Of a stretch of DNA of 64,000 nucleotides, positions 1-7,929 are shown piece by piece. The notes beneath the pieces were generated by a model. The model saw only the letters and a list, made by a program, of their open reading frames with translations. It was not told the origin of the DNA and made no database searches. The position numbers were made by a program, and so were the translations under genes. Origin of the DNA: Neptuniibacter sp048548695 (GTDB lineage: Bacteria > Pseudomonadota > Gammaproteobacteria > Pseudomonadales > Balneatricaceae); assembly GCF_048548695.1 (NCBI RefSeq), contig NZ_JBLYIF010000004.1; one strand, 5' to 3'. The first letter of the stretch is position 1; the number at the start of each line of letters is the position of its first letter.

Positions 1-15
1 CAGGCACTGAAACTT

Positions 16-498
16 ATGCAAGACGGCTCAATTTATTATGCCCTGATGGGTGGACGTTACATTCTCAAATTTGTTGGGGATGTGAGGTTAACGTTGTGCT
101 CATCACTTGATCAGCACCTGAAATCTGTTCTGGATCGTAGTTATGTTCAGGATATTTTGGTCGATCTTACAGAAACGACAGGTATTGACAGTACCACGCT
201 TGGTTTGATTGCCAAGCTATCGATCTACGCTGAGCAATGTCATCTGCCTCACCCAACCATTGTTTCAACTAATCGGGATATCACTCGTGTGTTAATGAGT
301 ATGGGATTTGATCATATTTTTGTGCTTTTGGACTCGTTACCGCAGGACAGTGCGGACCTCGAGGCACTGCCTTTGGTTAAAGAATCGGCAGAAGAGATAC
401 GTCTGCGTATTGTTGAAGCGCACCGTATTTTAATGAACCTAAATGACTCTAACCGTGAGGCATTTAAGGATTTGATGATAACGCTGGAAGATGCTTGA
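16..498 (+). CDS. STAS-domain anti-sigma factor antagonist
   Basis: A 160-residue cytoplasmic protein. The first ~105 residues look like a STAS domain, with the segment DLTETTGIDSTTLGL around residues 50-64 matching the loop that carries the phosphorylatable Ser/Thr in SpoIIAA/RsbV-type antagonists. The C-terminal ~50 residues are helical and of unknown role. Family knowledge: such proteins switch a partner kinase or anti-sigma factor by phosphorylation, and in pseudomonads a STAS protein of the same length sits beside a response regulator/phosphatase next to the transaldolase gene. The cognate regulator would lie just left of this window. An intrinsic terminator overlaps the stop codon. Partner and output cannot be told from the sequence. 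Confidence 0.8.
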   Translation: MQDGSIYYALMGGRYILKFVGDVRLTLCSSLDQHLKSVLDRSYVQDILVDLTETTGIDSTTLGLIAKLSIYAEQCHLPHPTIVSTNRDITRVLMSMGFDHIFVLLDSLPQDSADLEALPLVKESAEEIRLRIVEAHRILMNLNDSNREAFKDLMITLEDA

Positions 499-513
499 AG
501 GAGCATCTTTTTT
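489..513 (+). terminator. Rho-independent terminator of STAS gene
   Basis: The arms AGATGCT and AGCATCT flank a 6-nt loop and are followed by five T. The left arm overlaps the last codons of the STAS gene. Confidence 0.8.
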
Positions 514-593
514 GGCTTATTAAATACAATTTTAATAAAAATTAGGAAAAATTCTCATAGCGCTATATCGGCAACATATTAGAATGGGTGCTG

Positions 594-726
594 TTAGGGG
601 TCGAGACAGATGGAATTGTCACAGCGCAGGGACGCGCATCGACTTCGACCAATCAGGGACGATTGGATTCCAGCATGGATGCTGGTGGAAAAAGCCCGGT
701 GGCTGATTAGCCTCCGGGCTTTTTTT
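594..726 (+). ncRNA. Putative CsrA/RsmA-binding sRNA (RsmY/RsmZ/CsrB-like)
   Basis: This gene-free stretch holds four consecutive small hairpins, each with GGA in its loop: 605-620 (GACA/TGTC, ATGGA inside), 624-637 (GCGC/GCGC, loop AGGGAC), 649-666 (CCAATC/GATTGG, loop AGGGAC) and 670-685 (CCAGCA/TGCTGG, loop TGGA). A fifth unpaired GGA is at 687-689 and a strong terminator ends at 726. A(N)GGA displayed in hairpin loops is the CsrA/RsmA recognition signature, and this arrangement is the architecture of RsmY/RsmZ/CsrB RNAs. The 5' end is not fixed; a TATTAG-like -10 at about 577 would place it near 590-596. No clear GacA box (TGTAAG-N6-CTTACA) was seen. Role inferred: titration of CsrA. Confidence 0.72.
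691..726 (+). terminator. Bidirectional terminator (sRNA / transaldolase)
   Basis: GCCCGG (694-699) pairs with CCGGGC (714-719), with an inner GGCT/AGCC stem and seven T after it. An A-run before the left arm makes it usable for the convergent transaldolase gene on the other strand. Confidence 0.85.
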
Positions 727-742
727 ATTCTGAATAGCAGGT

Positions 743-1693
743 TTAACTGGAGAGTAACAGTTGTTCTAGTTTTACCTGATCTGCAGCAAAGTTGCGGATA
801 CCTTCTGCCAGTTTCTCTGTAGCCATGGCATCCTCATTCATATTCCAGCGGAACTCTGCTTCAGTGATGGCCCAGCGCCCTTCAGTGCTGGTGGCATTCT
901 TAGCCGCCAATTTGACGTCTAGCGGCGCATTTATCTGCTCGAGTTCTTCCATAAGTGTAGGCGCAATGGTCAGCCGGTCGCAGCCGGCCAGTTCGCGAAT
1001 TTCATCTGTATTCCTAAAGCTGGCGCCCATAACAATGGTGTTATAGCCATTGTGTTTGTAGTAATTGTAGATACGGCTGACTGATTGTACGCCGGGGTCG
1101 TTCGCTCCCTGAAAGTCAGCGTCCTGATGCTGTTTGTACCAATCCAGAATACGCCCAACAAAGGGGGAAATCAGATATGCACCAGCATCTGCACAGGCCA
1201 CGGCCTGGGCAAAGCTAAACAGTAGTGTCAGGTTGCAGTTAATGCCTTCCTGCTCCAATTCCCGAGCTGCGGCAATGCCTTCCCAAGTGGCTGCAATTTT
1301 GATCAGAATACGCTCGCGGGAAATGTCGTTGGCTTCATACATGCCAATGAGTTTGCGTGCCCGCTGGAGGGTCGCTGCAGTATCAAATGACAAACGTGCA
1401 TCGACTTCTGTCGAGATCCGCCCGGGAATGATCTGCAGAATTTCACTGCCGATATCCACAGCCAGGCAGTCAGTCATGTTGTTGAGCTGCTCAGCACTGC
1501 TGCCGCCTTGGCGGTCTGCCCAGGTTTTGGCTTTCTGTAGCAGTGGGGCATAACGGGGGAGTTGTGCCGCTTTTAGTAGCAGTGAAGGGTTGGTAGTAGC
1601 ATCTACCGGGCGGAAGCGTTCGATCGCCTCAATATCGCCGGTGTCAGCTACGATAGTGGTAAGTTGTTTCAATTGTTCCAGCTGATCTGACAT
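743..1693 (-). CDS. tal: Transaldolase
   Basis: 316 residues, the length of class I TalB-type transaldolase. It transfers a dihydroxyacetone unit from sedoheptulose-7-phosphate to glyceraldehyde-3-phosphate in the non-oxidative pentose phosphate pathway, in the cytoplasm. Visible landmarks are the N-terminal VDATTNPSL segment (residues 30-38) and the Schiff-base lysine K132 in ILIKIAATWEG. It lies 13 bp downstream of dusA on the same strand, probably one transcript ending at the bidirectional terminator at 691-726. The start ATG at 1693 follows GGATTTTTACAAG. Identification is secure. Confidence 0.97.
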   Translation of the reverse strand: MSDQLEQLKQLTTIVADTGDIEAIERFRPVDATTNPSLLLKAAQLPRYAPLLQKAKTWADRQGGSSAEQLNNMTDCLAVDIGSEILQIIPGRISTEVDARLSFDTAATLQRARKLIGMYEANDISRERILIKIAATWEGIAAARELEQEGINCNLTLLFSFAQAVACADAGAYLISPFVGRILDWYKQHQDADFQGANDPGVQSVSRIYNYYKHNGYNTIVMGASFRNTDEIRELAGCDRLTIAPTLMEELEQINAPLDVKLAAKNATSTEGRWAITEAEFRWNMNEDAMATEKLAEGIRNFAADQVKLEQLLLSS

Positions 1694-1706
1694 CTTGTAA
1701 AAATCC

Positions 1707-2732
1707 TTAAATTCGTCGACTTATGCAGGCCAGTGCGTCTAACAGCGTGTCGGGAGTGGCCTGTTTATGGTGTCCATGTTCGCTTATGAAACGACGGAAT
1801 TTTTTACCGCCAGGCTGAGCATGAAACAGCCCCAGCATATGGCGGACAATGTGGTAGAAAGGTGTGCCCTGAGCCATCTGTTGTTTTATGTAGGGTAACA
1901 TGGCGCGTGCTACCTGATCCCGTTCGGGCTTAGCATTATCGGCGTTAAATAGCGCCTGATCGACATCTGCCAGTATGAAGGGGTTATGGTACGCCTCTCT
2001 GCCTAGCATAACCCCGTCGACATGGCTAAGGTGTGCGAGGGACTCATCCAGTGATTTAATGCCGCCGTTGATAATAATTTCCAGCTCTGGAAAAGCCTGT
2101 TTTATTTGATACACCCAGTCATATTTCAGGGGTGGGATCTCTCGGTTTTCCTTTGGGCTGAGGCCATCCAGAATCGCTTTGCGCGCATGGATGATAAATA
2201 CGTTACAGCCGGACTGTCTTACGGTATCGACAAAAGCAAACAGTTGTTCATAGCTGTCCATATTGTCTATGCCCAAGCGATGCTTTACGGTAACAGGAAT
2301 AGATACTGCTGACTGCATGGTATGCAGGGCATCGGCAACTATTTGTGGGTGTGCCATCAGGCAAGCGCCAATCATATTATTCTGCACCCGATCGCTTGGG
2401 CAGCCAACATTCAGATTAACTTCACTGTAACCATATTGCTCTGCCATCACTGCGCATTTAGCCAGATCCGCAGGGTTACTGCCGCCCAGTTGCAGCGCCA
2501 CCGGCTGCTCCTCTGGGTTGAACTGTAGAAAGCGGGCAGGTTCAGCATGCAGCAGAGCCCCGGTTGTCACCATTTCGGTATAGAGCAAGGCATGCTTAGT
2601 CAGCAGGCGATGAAAATAACGGCAATGCCTATCCGTCCAGTCCATCATCGGCGCTACGCAGAAGCGACGGCTGAAACCGGTTTGAACTGTTGTTGGTGTT
2701 ATAACTGTGTTGTGATCGATTACAGGTTGCAT
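1707..2732 (-). CDS. dusA: tRNA-dihydrouridine synthase A
   Basis: 341 residues. An FMN enzyme that reduces uridine to dihydrouridine in the D-loop of tRNA (U20/U20a in E. coli DusA). The segment FCVAPMMDWTDRHCRYFHRL (residues 24-43) is the DusA signature, and the catalytic cysteine is C111 in VNLNVGCPSDRVQ. The start is uncertain because no good ribosome-binding site precedes 2732; about 20 residues before the conserved core are poorly conserved, so a slightly later start is possible. It lies directly upstream of the transaldolase gene, an order also known from Pseudomonas genomes. Confidence 0.95.
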   Translation of the reverse strand: MQPVIDHNTVITPTTVQTGFSRRFCVAPMMDWTDRHCRYFHRLLTKHALLYTEMVTTGALLHAEPARFLQFNPEEQPVALQLGGSNPADLAKCAVMAEQYGYSEVNLNVGCPSDRVQNNMIGACLMAHPQIVADALHTMQSAVSIPVTVKHRLGIDNMDSYEQLFAFVDTVRQSGCNVFIIHARKAILDGLSPKENREIPPLKYDWVYQIKQAFPELEIIINGGIKSLDESLAHLSHVDGVMLGREAYHNPFILADVDQALFNADNAKPERDQVARAMLPYIKQQMAQGTPFYHIVRHMLGLFHAQPGGKKFRRFISEHGHHKQATPDTLLDALACISRRI

Positions 2733-3120
2733 GCAGTCTGACTAATTGCAGTTGGTTCCGGTGGGGTTCGCGCTGTTTGCAAGGCTGAACGTACTCGTGG
2801 TTACCGGAAGCAACATGGATGCTGTTGAGCAGAAAGTGTTTTCGAGTCTCTGCTATATTGGTGGCCATTATACACGCCTGGCATGATGGCTTCATGCAAC
2901 ATGCCCGGGTAGGAGAGTGCGACATCATCAATAGATCTTTGCCATGCCTCTCAATTATATTGCCGATGACTTGTTGGCGTTTCTCTTCTTCTGCATGTGC
3001 CAGTAAAAGGCTTATTCGTATGCAGTTACGGTCGCGATATGACATGTAATTGCCATAATAAGCACCGAGTTGGCATGCTAGAATCATCACTTTATTGTAC
3101 TGATGGCGATTAACTTCCAT
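2629..3120 (-). CDS. Hypothetical protein, doubtful
   Basis: An open frame of 163 codons filling the space between dgkA and dusA on the minus strand. Its start CATG overlaps the dgkA start, and its last ~35 codons overlap the 5' end of dusA in another frame. The N-terminal half is protein-like, with an acidic helix (HAEEEKRQQVIGNIIERHG) and a CxxC (KPSCQACIM), but the C-terminal third is low-complexity and shadows dusA. I do not recognise a family. It may be real, a decayed gene, or a chance frame. Confidence 0.3.
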   Translation of the reverse strand: MEVNRHQYNKVMILACQLGAYYGNYMSYRDRNCIRISLLLAHAEEEKRQQVIGNIIERHGKDLLMMSHSPTRACCMKPSCQACIMATNIAETRKHFLLNSIHVASGNHEYVQPCKQREPHRNQLQLVRLHATCNRSQHSYNTNNSSNRFQPSLLRSADDGLDG

Positions 3121-3496
3121 GCAAAGCGTGAGTAAACAGACCGGTTTGAAACGTTTTTATTATGCCACCCGGTATTCTTGGCAGGGAATGTGTGCGGCAT
3201 ATCGCCAGGAACCTGCTTTCAGATATGAAGTATGGGCCAGTGCTGTGCTGATTCCATTGGCTTTTTTTGTGGCACAAACCCCTCTGCAGTTTGCCGCGTT
3301 GGTGAGTAGTTGTTTGTTGGTGATTGCTTTTGAGTTGGTCAATACCGCAATTGAAGCGGTTGTAGATCGTGCGGGCACTGAATACCACAGCTTGGCTGGT
3401 CTGGCTAAAGACCTTGGCTCTGCGGTCGTGCTGGTGTCGCTTCTGATCGGGGCTCTGATCTGGGGAGCGATAATCTGGCAGAATCAAGGCTGGTAG
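3119..3496 (+). CDS. dgkA: Diacylglycerol kinase (prokaryotic, integral membrane)
   Basis: 125 residues with three predicted transmembrane helices, the DgkA fold and length. It phosphorylates diacylglycerol to phosphatidate at the inner membrane, recycling lipid left from envelope glucan synthesis. The signature ELVNTAIEAVVD (residues 72-83) carries the catalytic and metal-binding glutamates. The N-terminal amphipathic part (YSWQGMCAAYRQEPAFRYE) is typical. The start is not well marked by a ribosome-binding site; a GTG nine bases later is an alternative. It is followed 69 bp later by gltX. Confidence 0.95.
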   Translation: MQSVSKQTGLKRFYYATRYSWQGMCAAYRQEPAFRYEVWASAVLIPLAFFVAQTPLQFAALVSSCLLVIAFELVNTAIEAVVDRAGTEYHSLAGLAKDLGSAVVLVSLLIGALIWGAIIWQNQGW

Positions 3497-3565
3497 AGTC
3501 CGCTGCACTGGCCGGGTATAATCCGCTTTCTATCGCTAACGCTGTTTTAACCATCAAGGATATCC

Positions 3566-5062
3566 ATGACCGTTCGTACCCGTGTTGCGCCGTCACCGAC
3601 TGGTGATCCCCACGTCGGCACCGCTTATATCGCTCTGTTTAATCTGGCTTTTGCTCGTCAACATGGGGGGCAGTTTATTCTGCGTATAGAAGATACGGAT
3701 CAGACCCGTAGTACGGCAGAATCGGAGAAAACCATACTAGATTCAATGCGTTGGTTGGGTCTGGAATGGGATGAGGGGCCGGATGTAGGCGGTCCGCACG
3801 GGCCATACCGTCAAAGTGAGCGCAAGGATAGTTATCGTGATTTTGCGATGCGTTTGGTGGAAGAGGGTAAAGCTTTTCACTGTTACCGGACCGCTGAAGA
3901 GTTGGATGTCCTGCGTGAAGCGCGCCGAGCTGAGGGTAAGCACACCGCGCTGAAACAAAGTGATTTGCAACTGCCTGAAGATGAAATAGAGCAAAGGCGT
4001 GCTGCCGGTGCACCTTATGTTGTGCGGATGAAAGTGCCAGAAGAGGGCGTATGTGTTATTGGCGATATGCTGCGCGGCACTATCGAGCTGGATTGGAGCC
4101 AGGTGGACTGTCAGATTCTGCTGAAATCCGATGGCATGCCCACGTATCATCTGGCGAATGTTGTGGATGATCACCTGATGGAGATTACTCACGTGATCCG
4201 TGGTGAAGAGTGGATCTCTTCAGCACCCAAGCACAAACTGCTTTATGAATATTTTGGCTGGGAGATGCCGCAGCTGTGTCACATGCCATTGCTGCGTAAT
4301 CCCGACAAATCGAAGCTGTCCAAACGGAAGAATCCGACCAGTATTCTTTATTATCAGCGTATGGGTTACCTGCCTGAAGCGCTGCTCAATTATCTGGGGC
4401 GTATGGGCTGGTCCATGCCAGATGAGAGTGAAAAATTCTCACGCCAGCAGATGTTTGAGAATTTTGATATTCAGCGTGTCTCGTTGGGTGGTCCGATCTT
4501 TGATCAGGAAAAACTGAGCTGGCTAAATGGCTTGTGGTTACGAGAAGACCTGACGCCTGAGCAATTTGCCCAAGCTTATCAGCAGTGGGCTCTGAACCCT
4601 GAATACCTGATGCAGATCGTGCCGCTGATTCAGCAGCGGGTGGAAAAATTATCGGATGTTGCACCGCTGGCTGGTTTTTTGCTTTCAGGGATGCTGGATC
4701 TTGAAGCCTCCGACTTTGACTATAAAGGTTTAGATCTGGAGCAGACGCGCAGGGTACTGCAGTTTGCTTCCTGGTTGTTGGACACCGAATCGCAGTGGCA
4801 CAAGGATCGGTTATTCGCTCAGCTCAAACAGTTGGCCGGAGCGATGGAACTGAAAATCAGAGACTTCCTCTATCCGCTGTTTATCGCTATAGCCGGCACT
4901 AACCAAACGGTATCTGTGATGGACTCCATGGCGATTCTGGGACCGGATATGACGCGAGCCCGCTTAAGGCATGCGCTGAATATTGTTGGAGGTCCGTCGA
5001 AAAAAGAGGGTAAACGCTGGGATAAAGAGTTTCGGGCAATGCAAGCTCAGTTCGAAGACTGA
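3566..5062 (+). CDS. gltX: Glutamyl-tRNA synthetase
   Basis: 498 residues. It charges tRNA-Glu with glutamate in the cytoplasm. The class I synthetase motifs are present: a HIGH-type motif as PHVGT (residues 15-19) and KMSKS as KLSKR (250-254). The remainder is the helical anticodon-binding region. AAGGAT lies at suitable spacing before the ATG. A terminator follows at 5072-5115, so it is probably transcribed apart from the tRNA downstream. Confidence 0.97.
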   Translation: MTVRTRVAPSPTGDPHVGTAYIALFNLAFARQHGGQFILRIEDTDQTRSTAESEKTILDSMRWLGLEWDEGPDVGGPHGPYRQSERKDSYRDFAMRLVEEGKAFHCYRTAEELDVLREARRAEGKHTALKQSDLQLPEDEIEQRRAAGAPYVVRMKVPEEGVCVIGDMLRGTIELDWSQVDCQILLKSDGMPTYHLANVVDDHLMEITHVIRGEEWISSAPKHKLLYEYFGWEMPQLCHMPLLRNPDKSKLSKRKNPTSILYYQRMGYLPEALLNYLGRMGWSMPDESEKFSRQQMFENFDIQRVSLGGPIFDQEKLSWLNGLWLREDLTPEQFAQAYQQWALNPEYLMQIVPLIQQRVEKLSDVAPLAGFLLSGMLDLEASDFDYKGLDLEQTRRVLQFASWLLDTESQWHKDRLFAQLKQLAGAMELKIRDFLYPLFIAIAGTNQTVSVMDSMAILGPDMTRARLRHALNIVGGPSKKEGKRWDKEFRAMQAQFED

Positions 5063-5071
5063 TTCTGTTGT

Positions 5072-5115
5072 GGTTATACGGTCTGATCTTGGTTTGCCGG
5101 GCTGTATAACCTTTT
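5072..5115 (+). terminator. Likely gltX terminator
   Basis: GGTTATAC and GTATAACC form an 8-bp stem with a 24-nt loop, followed by TTTT. Confidence 0.6.
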
Positions 5116-5159
5116 GATTAAGAACACCTTTTTAAATTTCGTTTTTTTGAAATTTAAAC

Positions 5160-5188
5160 TTGACTCAAAAAGCCGCTCTGCTTACCAT
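5160..5188 (+). promoter_or_regulatory. Sigma-70 promoter of tRNA-Ala
   Basis: TTGACT (5160-5165), a 17-nt spacer and TACCAT (5183-5188) lie 12 nt before the tRNA. The GC-rich stretch after the -10 resembles the discriminator of stringently controlled stable-RNA promoters. Confidence 0.7.
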
Positions 5189-5200
5189 AGCACCGCTCTT

Positions 5201-5276
5201 GGGGCCTTAGCTCAGCTGGGAGAGCGGTTCGCTGGCAGCGAACAGGTCAGCGGTTCGATCCCGCTAGGCTCCACCA
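5201..5276 (+). tRNA. tRNA-Ala (GGC)
   Basis: A complete cloverleaf. The acceptor GGGGCCT pairs with AGGCTCC (one G-T wobble), the D-arm is GCTC..GAGC, and the anticodon stem GTTCG/CGAAC encloses loop CTGGCAG with anticodon GGC at 5234-5236. The T-arm reads GCGGTTCGATCCCGC and CCA is encoded at 5274-5276. A terminator follows. Confidence 0.97.
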
Positions 5277-5284
5277 AGAATTCA

Positions 5285-5316
5285 AAAAAAACCAGTCCGT
5301 TGCGGCTGGTTTTTTT
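5285..5316 (+). terminator. Terminator after tRNA-Ala
   Basis: AAAACCAG and CTGGTTTT form the stem, followed by a T-run, immediately after the tRNA CCA end. Confidence 0.8.
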
Positions 5317-5356
5317 ATGTCTTTTTTCGGGCGTTCTGCTGTTTTCAGCTTCTTAA

Positions 5357-5411
5357 TCAAGGCTGATTTATCGCCCGCAGAGCAAATATTGGACTTGTTC
5401 GCAGGTTCCCT
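5357..5411 (+). repeat. Partial copy of a dispersed MITE-like repeat
   Basis: 55 bp matching the right-hand end of the element found in full at 38796, 44047 and 48441: the shared core AAGGCTGATTTATCGCCCGC followed by the right inverted end ...TTGTTCGCAGGTTCCCT. The left part is missing. It lies between the tRNA-Ala terminator and the sigma-54 promoter at 5557. Confidence 0.75.
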
Positions 5412-5465
5412 CATCTTGCGCCTTCTTTACCCATCCTCATATCGTGACTTTGCGCTGAAACAGAG

Positions 5466-5472
5466 TGTCGCA
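5466..5472 (+). promoter_or_regulatory. TGTCGCA element upstream of the dehydrogenase operon
   Basis: A single TGTCGCA about 85 bp upstream of the -24 element at 5557. It matches the recurrent TGTYGCA sites seen upstream of other sigma-54 promoters in the window. On its own it is weak evidence. Confidence 0.35.
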
Positions 5473-5556
5473 GTCTTTGCGTCATCTTGATGTATGCGGC
5501 CTTCTTGGTTTGTTTTTTTTATAAAAAATCCCTTAATAAACAGTCATTTGTCTTAA

Positions 5557-5572
5557 TGGCACGCTGATTGCT
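5557..5572 (+). promoter_or_regulatory. Sigma-54 promoter of the 2-oxoacid/acetoin dehydrogenase operon
   Basis: TGGCAC-GCTGA-TTGCT matches the -24/-12 consensus with correct spacing (GG at 5558-5559, GC at 5570-5571). It lies about 70 bp before the first start codon. Confidence 0.85.
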
Positions 5573-5643
5573 CCTATTGGGTCTGAAACGATTTTACATT
5601 GTGAAATTGTGTAGTGGCTGCATATCAGACTCGGGAGTGCGTA

Positions 5644-6630
5644 ATGAAACCTAGCCAAGAACAAGAAATATGGATGTATAAGCACATGCTGATCAGTCGT
5701 TTCTTTGAAGAGACGATTGAAACTATTTATATGGAAGGTAAGAGCCCAGCCTTCAATATGGCCAATGGTCCCATCCCAGGTGAGATGCATCTGTCCAATG
5801 GCCAGGAGCCATGTGCAGTAGGCGTGTGTGCTCATCTTAATGCTGAAGATGTAGTGACTCATACCCACCGTCCACACCATGTGGCGATTGCTAAAGGCGT
5901 TGACCTGAAGGCGATGGCTGCAGAGATCTTTGGTAAAAAAACCGGTTTGAGTGGTGGCCGTGGTGGTCACATGCATATTTTTGACCCCAAAGTGAATTTC
6001 TCTTGCTCGGGCATTATCGGCCAGAGTATTGGTCCTGCTGCCGGTGCTGCTTTGTCACGTGTGATGCAGAAAAAACCGGGTGTTGCGGTGGCGTATCTGG
6101 GTGAGGGTGCGGCTAACCAAGGTGCGTTTCATGAGGGCCTCAACCTGGCTGGCGTTTGGAAGTTGCCCGTAGTCTTTATCATCGAAGATAACTCATGGGG
6201 TATTTCTGTTTCCAAGCGTGCCAGTACTGCGGTTGAGCGTAACTCAGATCGTGCGGTGGCGTATGGCATGCCGGGTGAGTTTATTGAAGGTAACGACCCT
6301 ATCAAGATTTTTGAAGTGGTAGGCAAAGCTATTGAACGCGCGCGCCAAGGCGGTGGGCCGACCCTGATCGAGATTGAGACTTCGCGTCTGGCAGGTCATT
6401 TCATGGGTGATGGCGAAGCTTATCGTCCAGCGGGTGAGAAAGAAGCATTGAAGAAAATCGACCCGATCCCAGTGATGCAACAGCGCCTGGAAAAAGAGTA
6501 CGGCTGGAGTGCTGAGGACGATGAGGCTTTACGTACCGAGGCACGTGCCATTGTAGACGAAGCAATCACATTTGCCCGTGAGAGCGACTACCCAGCGCCT
6601 GAAGAGGCGATGGATAAAGTCTTTGTTTAA
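5644..6630 (+). CDS. TPP-dependent dehydrogenase E1 alpha subunit (acetoin/pyruvate type)
   Basis: 328 residues. This is the alpha subunit of a thiamine-diphosphate E1 that decarboxylates a 2-oxoacid, or cleaves acetoin, and passes the acyl/hydroxyalkyl unit to lipoyl E2. The TPP/Mg motif runs from GEGAANQG (153-160) to N183 in IIEDN. The conserved GGRGGHMHIFD stretch (104-114) and short length resemble AcoA/PdhA. GGGAG precedes the ATG at 5644; the in-frame ATG at 5614 would lack a good ribosome-binding site. It is the first gene of a seven-gene operon behind a sigma-54 promoter. Acetoin, pyruvate or a branched oxoacid are all possible substrates. Confidence 0.9.
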   Translation: MKPSQEQEIWMYKHMLISRFFEETIETIYMEGKSPAFNMANGPIPGEMHLSNGQEPCAVGVCAHLNAEDVVTHTHRPHHVAIAKGVDLKAMAAEIFGKKTGLSGGRGGHMHIFDPKVNFSCSGIIGQSIGPAAGAALSRVMQKKPGVAVAYLGEGAANQGAFHEGLNLAGVWKLPVVFIIEDNSWGISVSKRASTAVERNSDRAVAYGMPGEFIEGNDPIKIFEVVGKAIERARQGGGPTLIEIETSRLAGHFMGDGEAYRPAGEKEALKKIDPIPVMQQRLEKEYGWSAEDDEALRTEARAIVDEAITFARESDYPAPEEAMDKVFV

Positions 6631-6660
6631 TGGCCACGATCAGTCTTTGGAGAATAGCAA

Positions 6661-7677
6661 ATGAGCAAGGTTAAAGAACGTAAATTGACGATTGCACGTG
6701 CGATGGCTGAGGCCATTTCAGTGGAAATGAAAGCTGACGAAAAAGTCTTCGTCATGGGTGAGGATATCGGTGAGCTGGGTGGTGTGTTCGGTAATACCCG
6801 TGGCTTGTATAAAGAGTTTGGTGCAGAGCGCGTCCGCGATACACCGATTTCTGAGACTGCTTTTATTGGTGCGGCGGTAGGCGCTGCCTCCGATGGCATG
6901 AAGCCAATTGTTGAGCTGATGTTTGTCGATTTCTTTGGTGTGTGCTTTGACGCCATCTACAACATGATGGCCAAAAACACCTATTTTGCCGGCGGTAATG
7001 TCACTGTTCCGATGGTATTGATGACGTCTACCGGTGGTGGTTATTCCGATGCGGGTCAGCACTCTCAGTGTGTACATGCGACGTTTGCACATCTGCCAGG
7101 CATGAAAGTGGTCGCACCTTCTAATGCCTACGACGCTAAAGGCATGATGATCTCAGCGATCCGTGATCCTAACCCAGTGGTATTTATGTTCCACAAAGCC
7201 CTGCAGGGCATGGGTTGGTTGGGTACAGAAAAAGATGCCATCGTGCATGTGCCTGAAGAAGCGTATGAAGTACCACTGGGTAAGGCTGCAATTGTGCGTG
7301 AAGGTACCGACGTCACCATCGTGGGTATCACCTCCGGTGTGCATCATGGCTTGAAAGCGGCGCGTGAACTGGAAGCTCAGGGTGTTAGTGCTGAAGTTCT
7401 AGACCTGCGCTCTCTGGTGCCACTGGACCGTGACGCCATTATTGAGTCTGTTAAGAAAACCGGCCGCCTGATTGTGGTGGACGAGGATTATCACAGCTAC
7501 GGCATGACCGGCGAGATCATCGCCACTGTAGTTGAGGCCGGAGTGCCTATGAAGGCAGCACCAGCGCGTGTTGCATATCCGGATATCCCAATTCCGTTCA
7601 CCCGTCCTATGGAACAGTGGGCACTGCCAAGTCCGGAAAAAATTGTTTCTGCGTTTAACACTATGAAGGAAGTATGA
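6661..7677 (+). CDS. TPP-dependent dehydrogenase E1 beta subunit
   Basis: 338 residues, partner of the preceding alpha subunit in an alpha2beta2 E1. The N-terminal VMGEDIGELGGVFG is the usual E1-beta start region, and the C-terminal transketolase-like domain includes VVDEDYHSYGMTGEI. It closely resembles AcoB/PdhB-class proteins. Its stop overlaps the start of the lipoyl-domain gene by four bases (ATGA), indicating translational coupling. Confidence 0.92.
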   Translation: MSKVKERKLTIARAMAEAISVEMKADEKVFVMGEDIGELGGVFGNTRGLYKEFGAERVRDTPISETAFIGAAVGAASDGMKPIVELMFVDFFGVCFDAIYNMMAKNTYFAGGNVTVPMVLMTSTGGGYSDAGQHSQCVHATFAHLPGMKVVAPSNAYDAKGMMISAIRDPNPVVFMFHKALQGMGWLGTEKDAIVHVPEEAYEVPLGKAAIVREGTDVTIVGITSGVHHGLKAARELEAQGVSAEVLDLRSLVPLDRDAIIESVKKTGRLIVVDEDYHSYGMTGEIIATVVEAGVPMKAAPARVAYPDIPIPFTRPMEQWALPSPEKIVSAFNTMKEV

Positions 7678-7913
7678 GTATGACAACTGATGTAATTATC
7701 CCTGCAGACCTGTGGGAAGAAGATTCTGAAGCCGTAATCACCTCTTGGTTGGCAAGTGATGGTGGTGATGTCACTGAAGGTGATGTGATCGCTGAGCTGA
7801 TGGTTGAGAAAATTCAGTATGAACTGGAGTCTCCGGCTACAGGTAAGCTTTCCATCTCTAAAGATGTGGATGAAGTGGTAGCTAAAGGCGACCAGATTGC
7901 CAGTATTGGTTAA
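7674..7913 (+). CDS. Stand-alone lipoyl-carrier protein
   Basis: 79 residues forming just one biotinyl/lipoyl domain. The lipoylated lysine is K46 in LMVEKIQYE, flanked by the expected hairpin residues, and the protein ends at ...ASIG with no linker or E1-binding domain. Lipoyl domains are normally fused to the E2 catalytic domain; here it is a separate swinging-arm protein between E1 beta and the separate E2 core. It would carry the acyl group between E1, E2 and an E3 that is not encoded nearby. Confidence 0.9.
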   Translation: MSMTTDVIIPADLWEEDSEAVITSWLASDGGDVTEGDVIAELMVEKIQYELESPATGKLSISKDVDEVVAKGDQIASIG

Positions 7914-7929
7914 GTAAGAGGACGTTGTA

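Noticed and set aside
5114..5356. 80-codon plus-strand frame across the tRNA-Ala
   Set aside because: It runs through a complete tRNA and its terminator and cannot be a real coding region.
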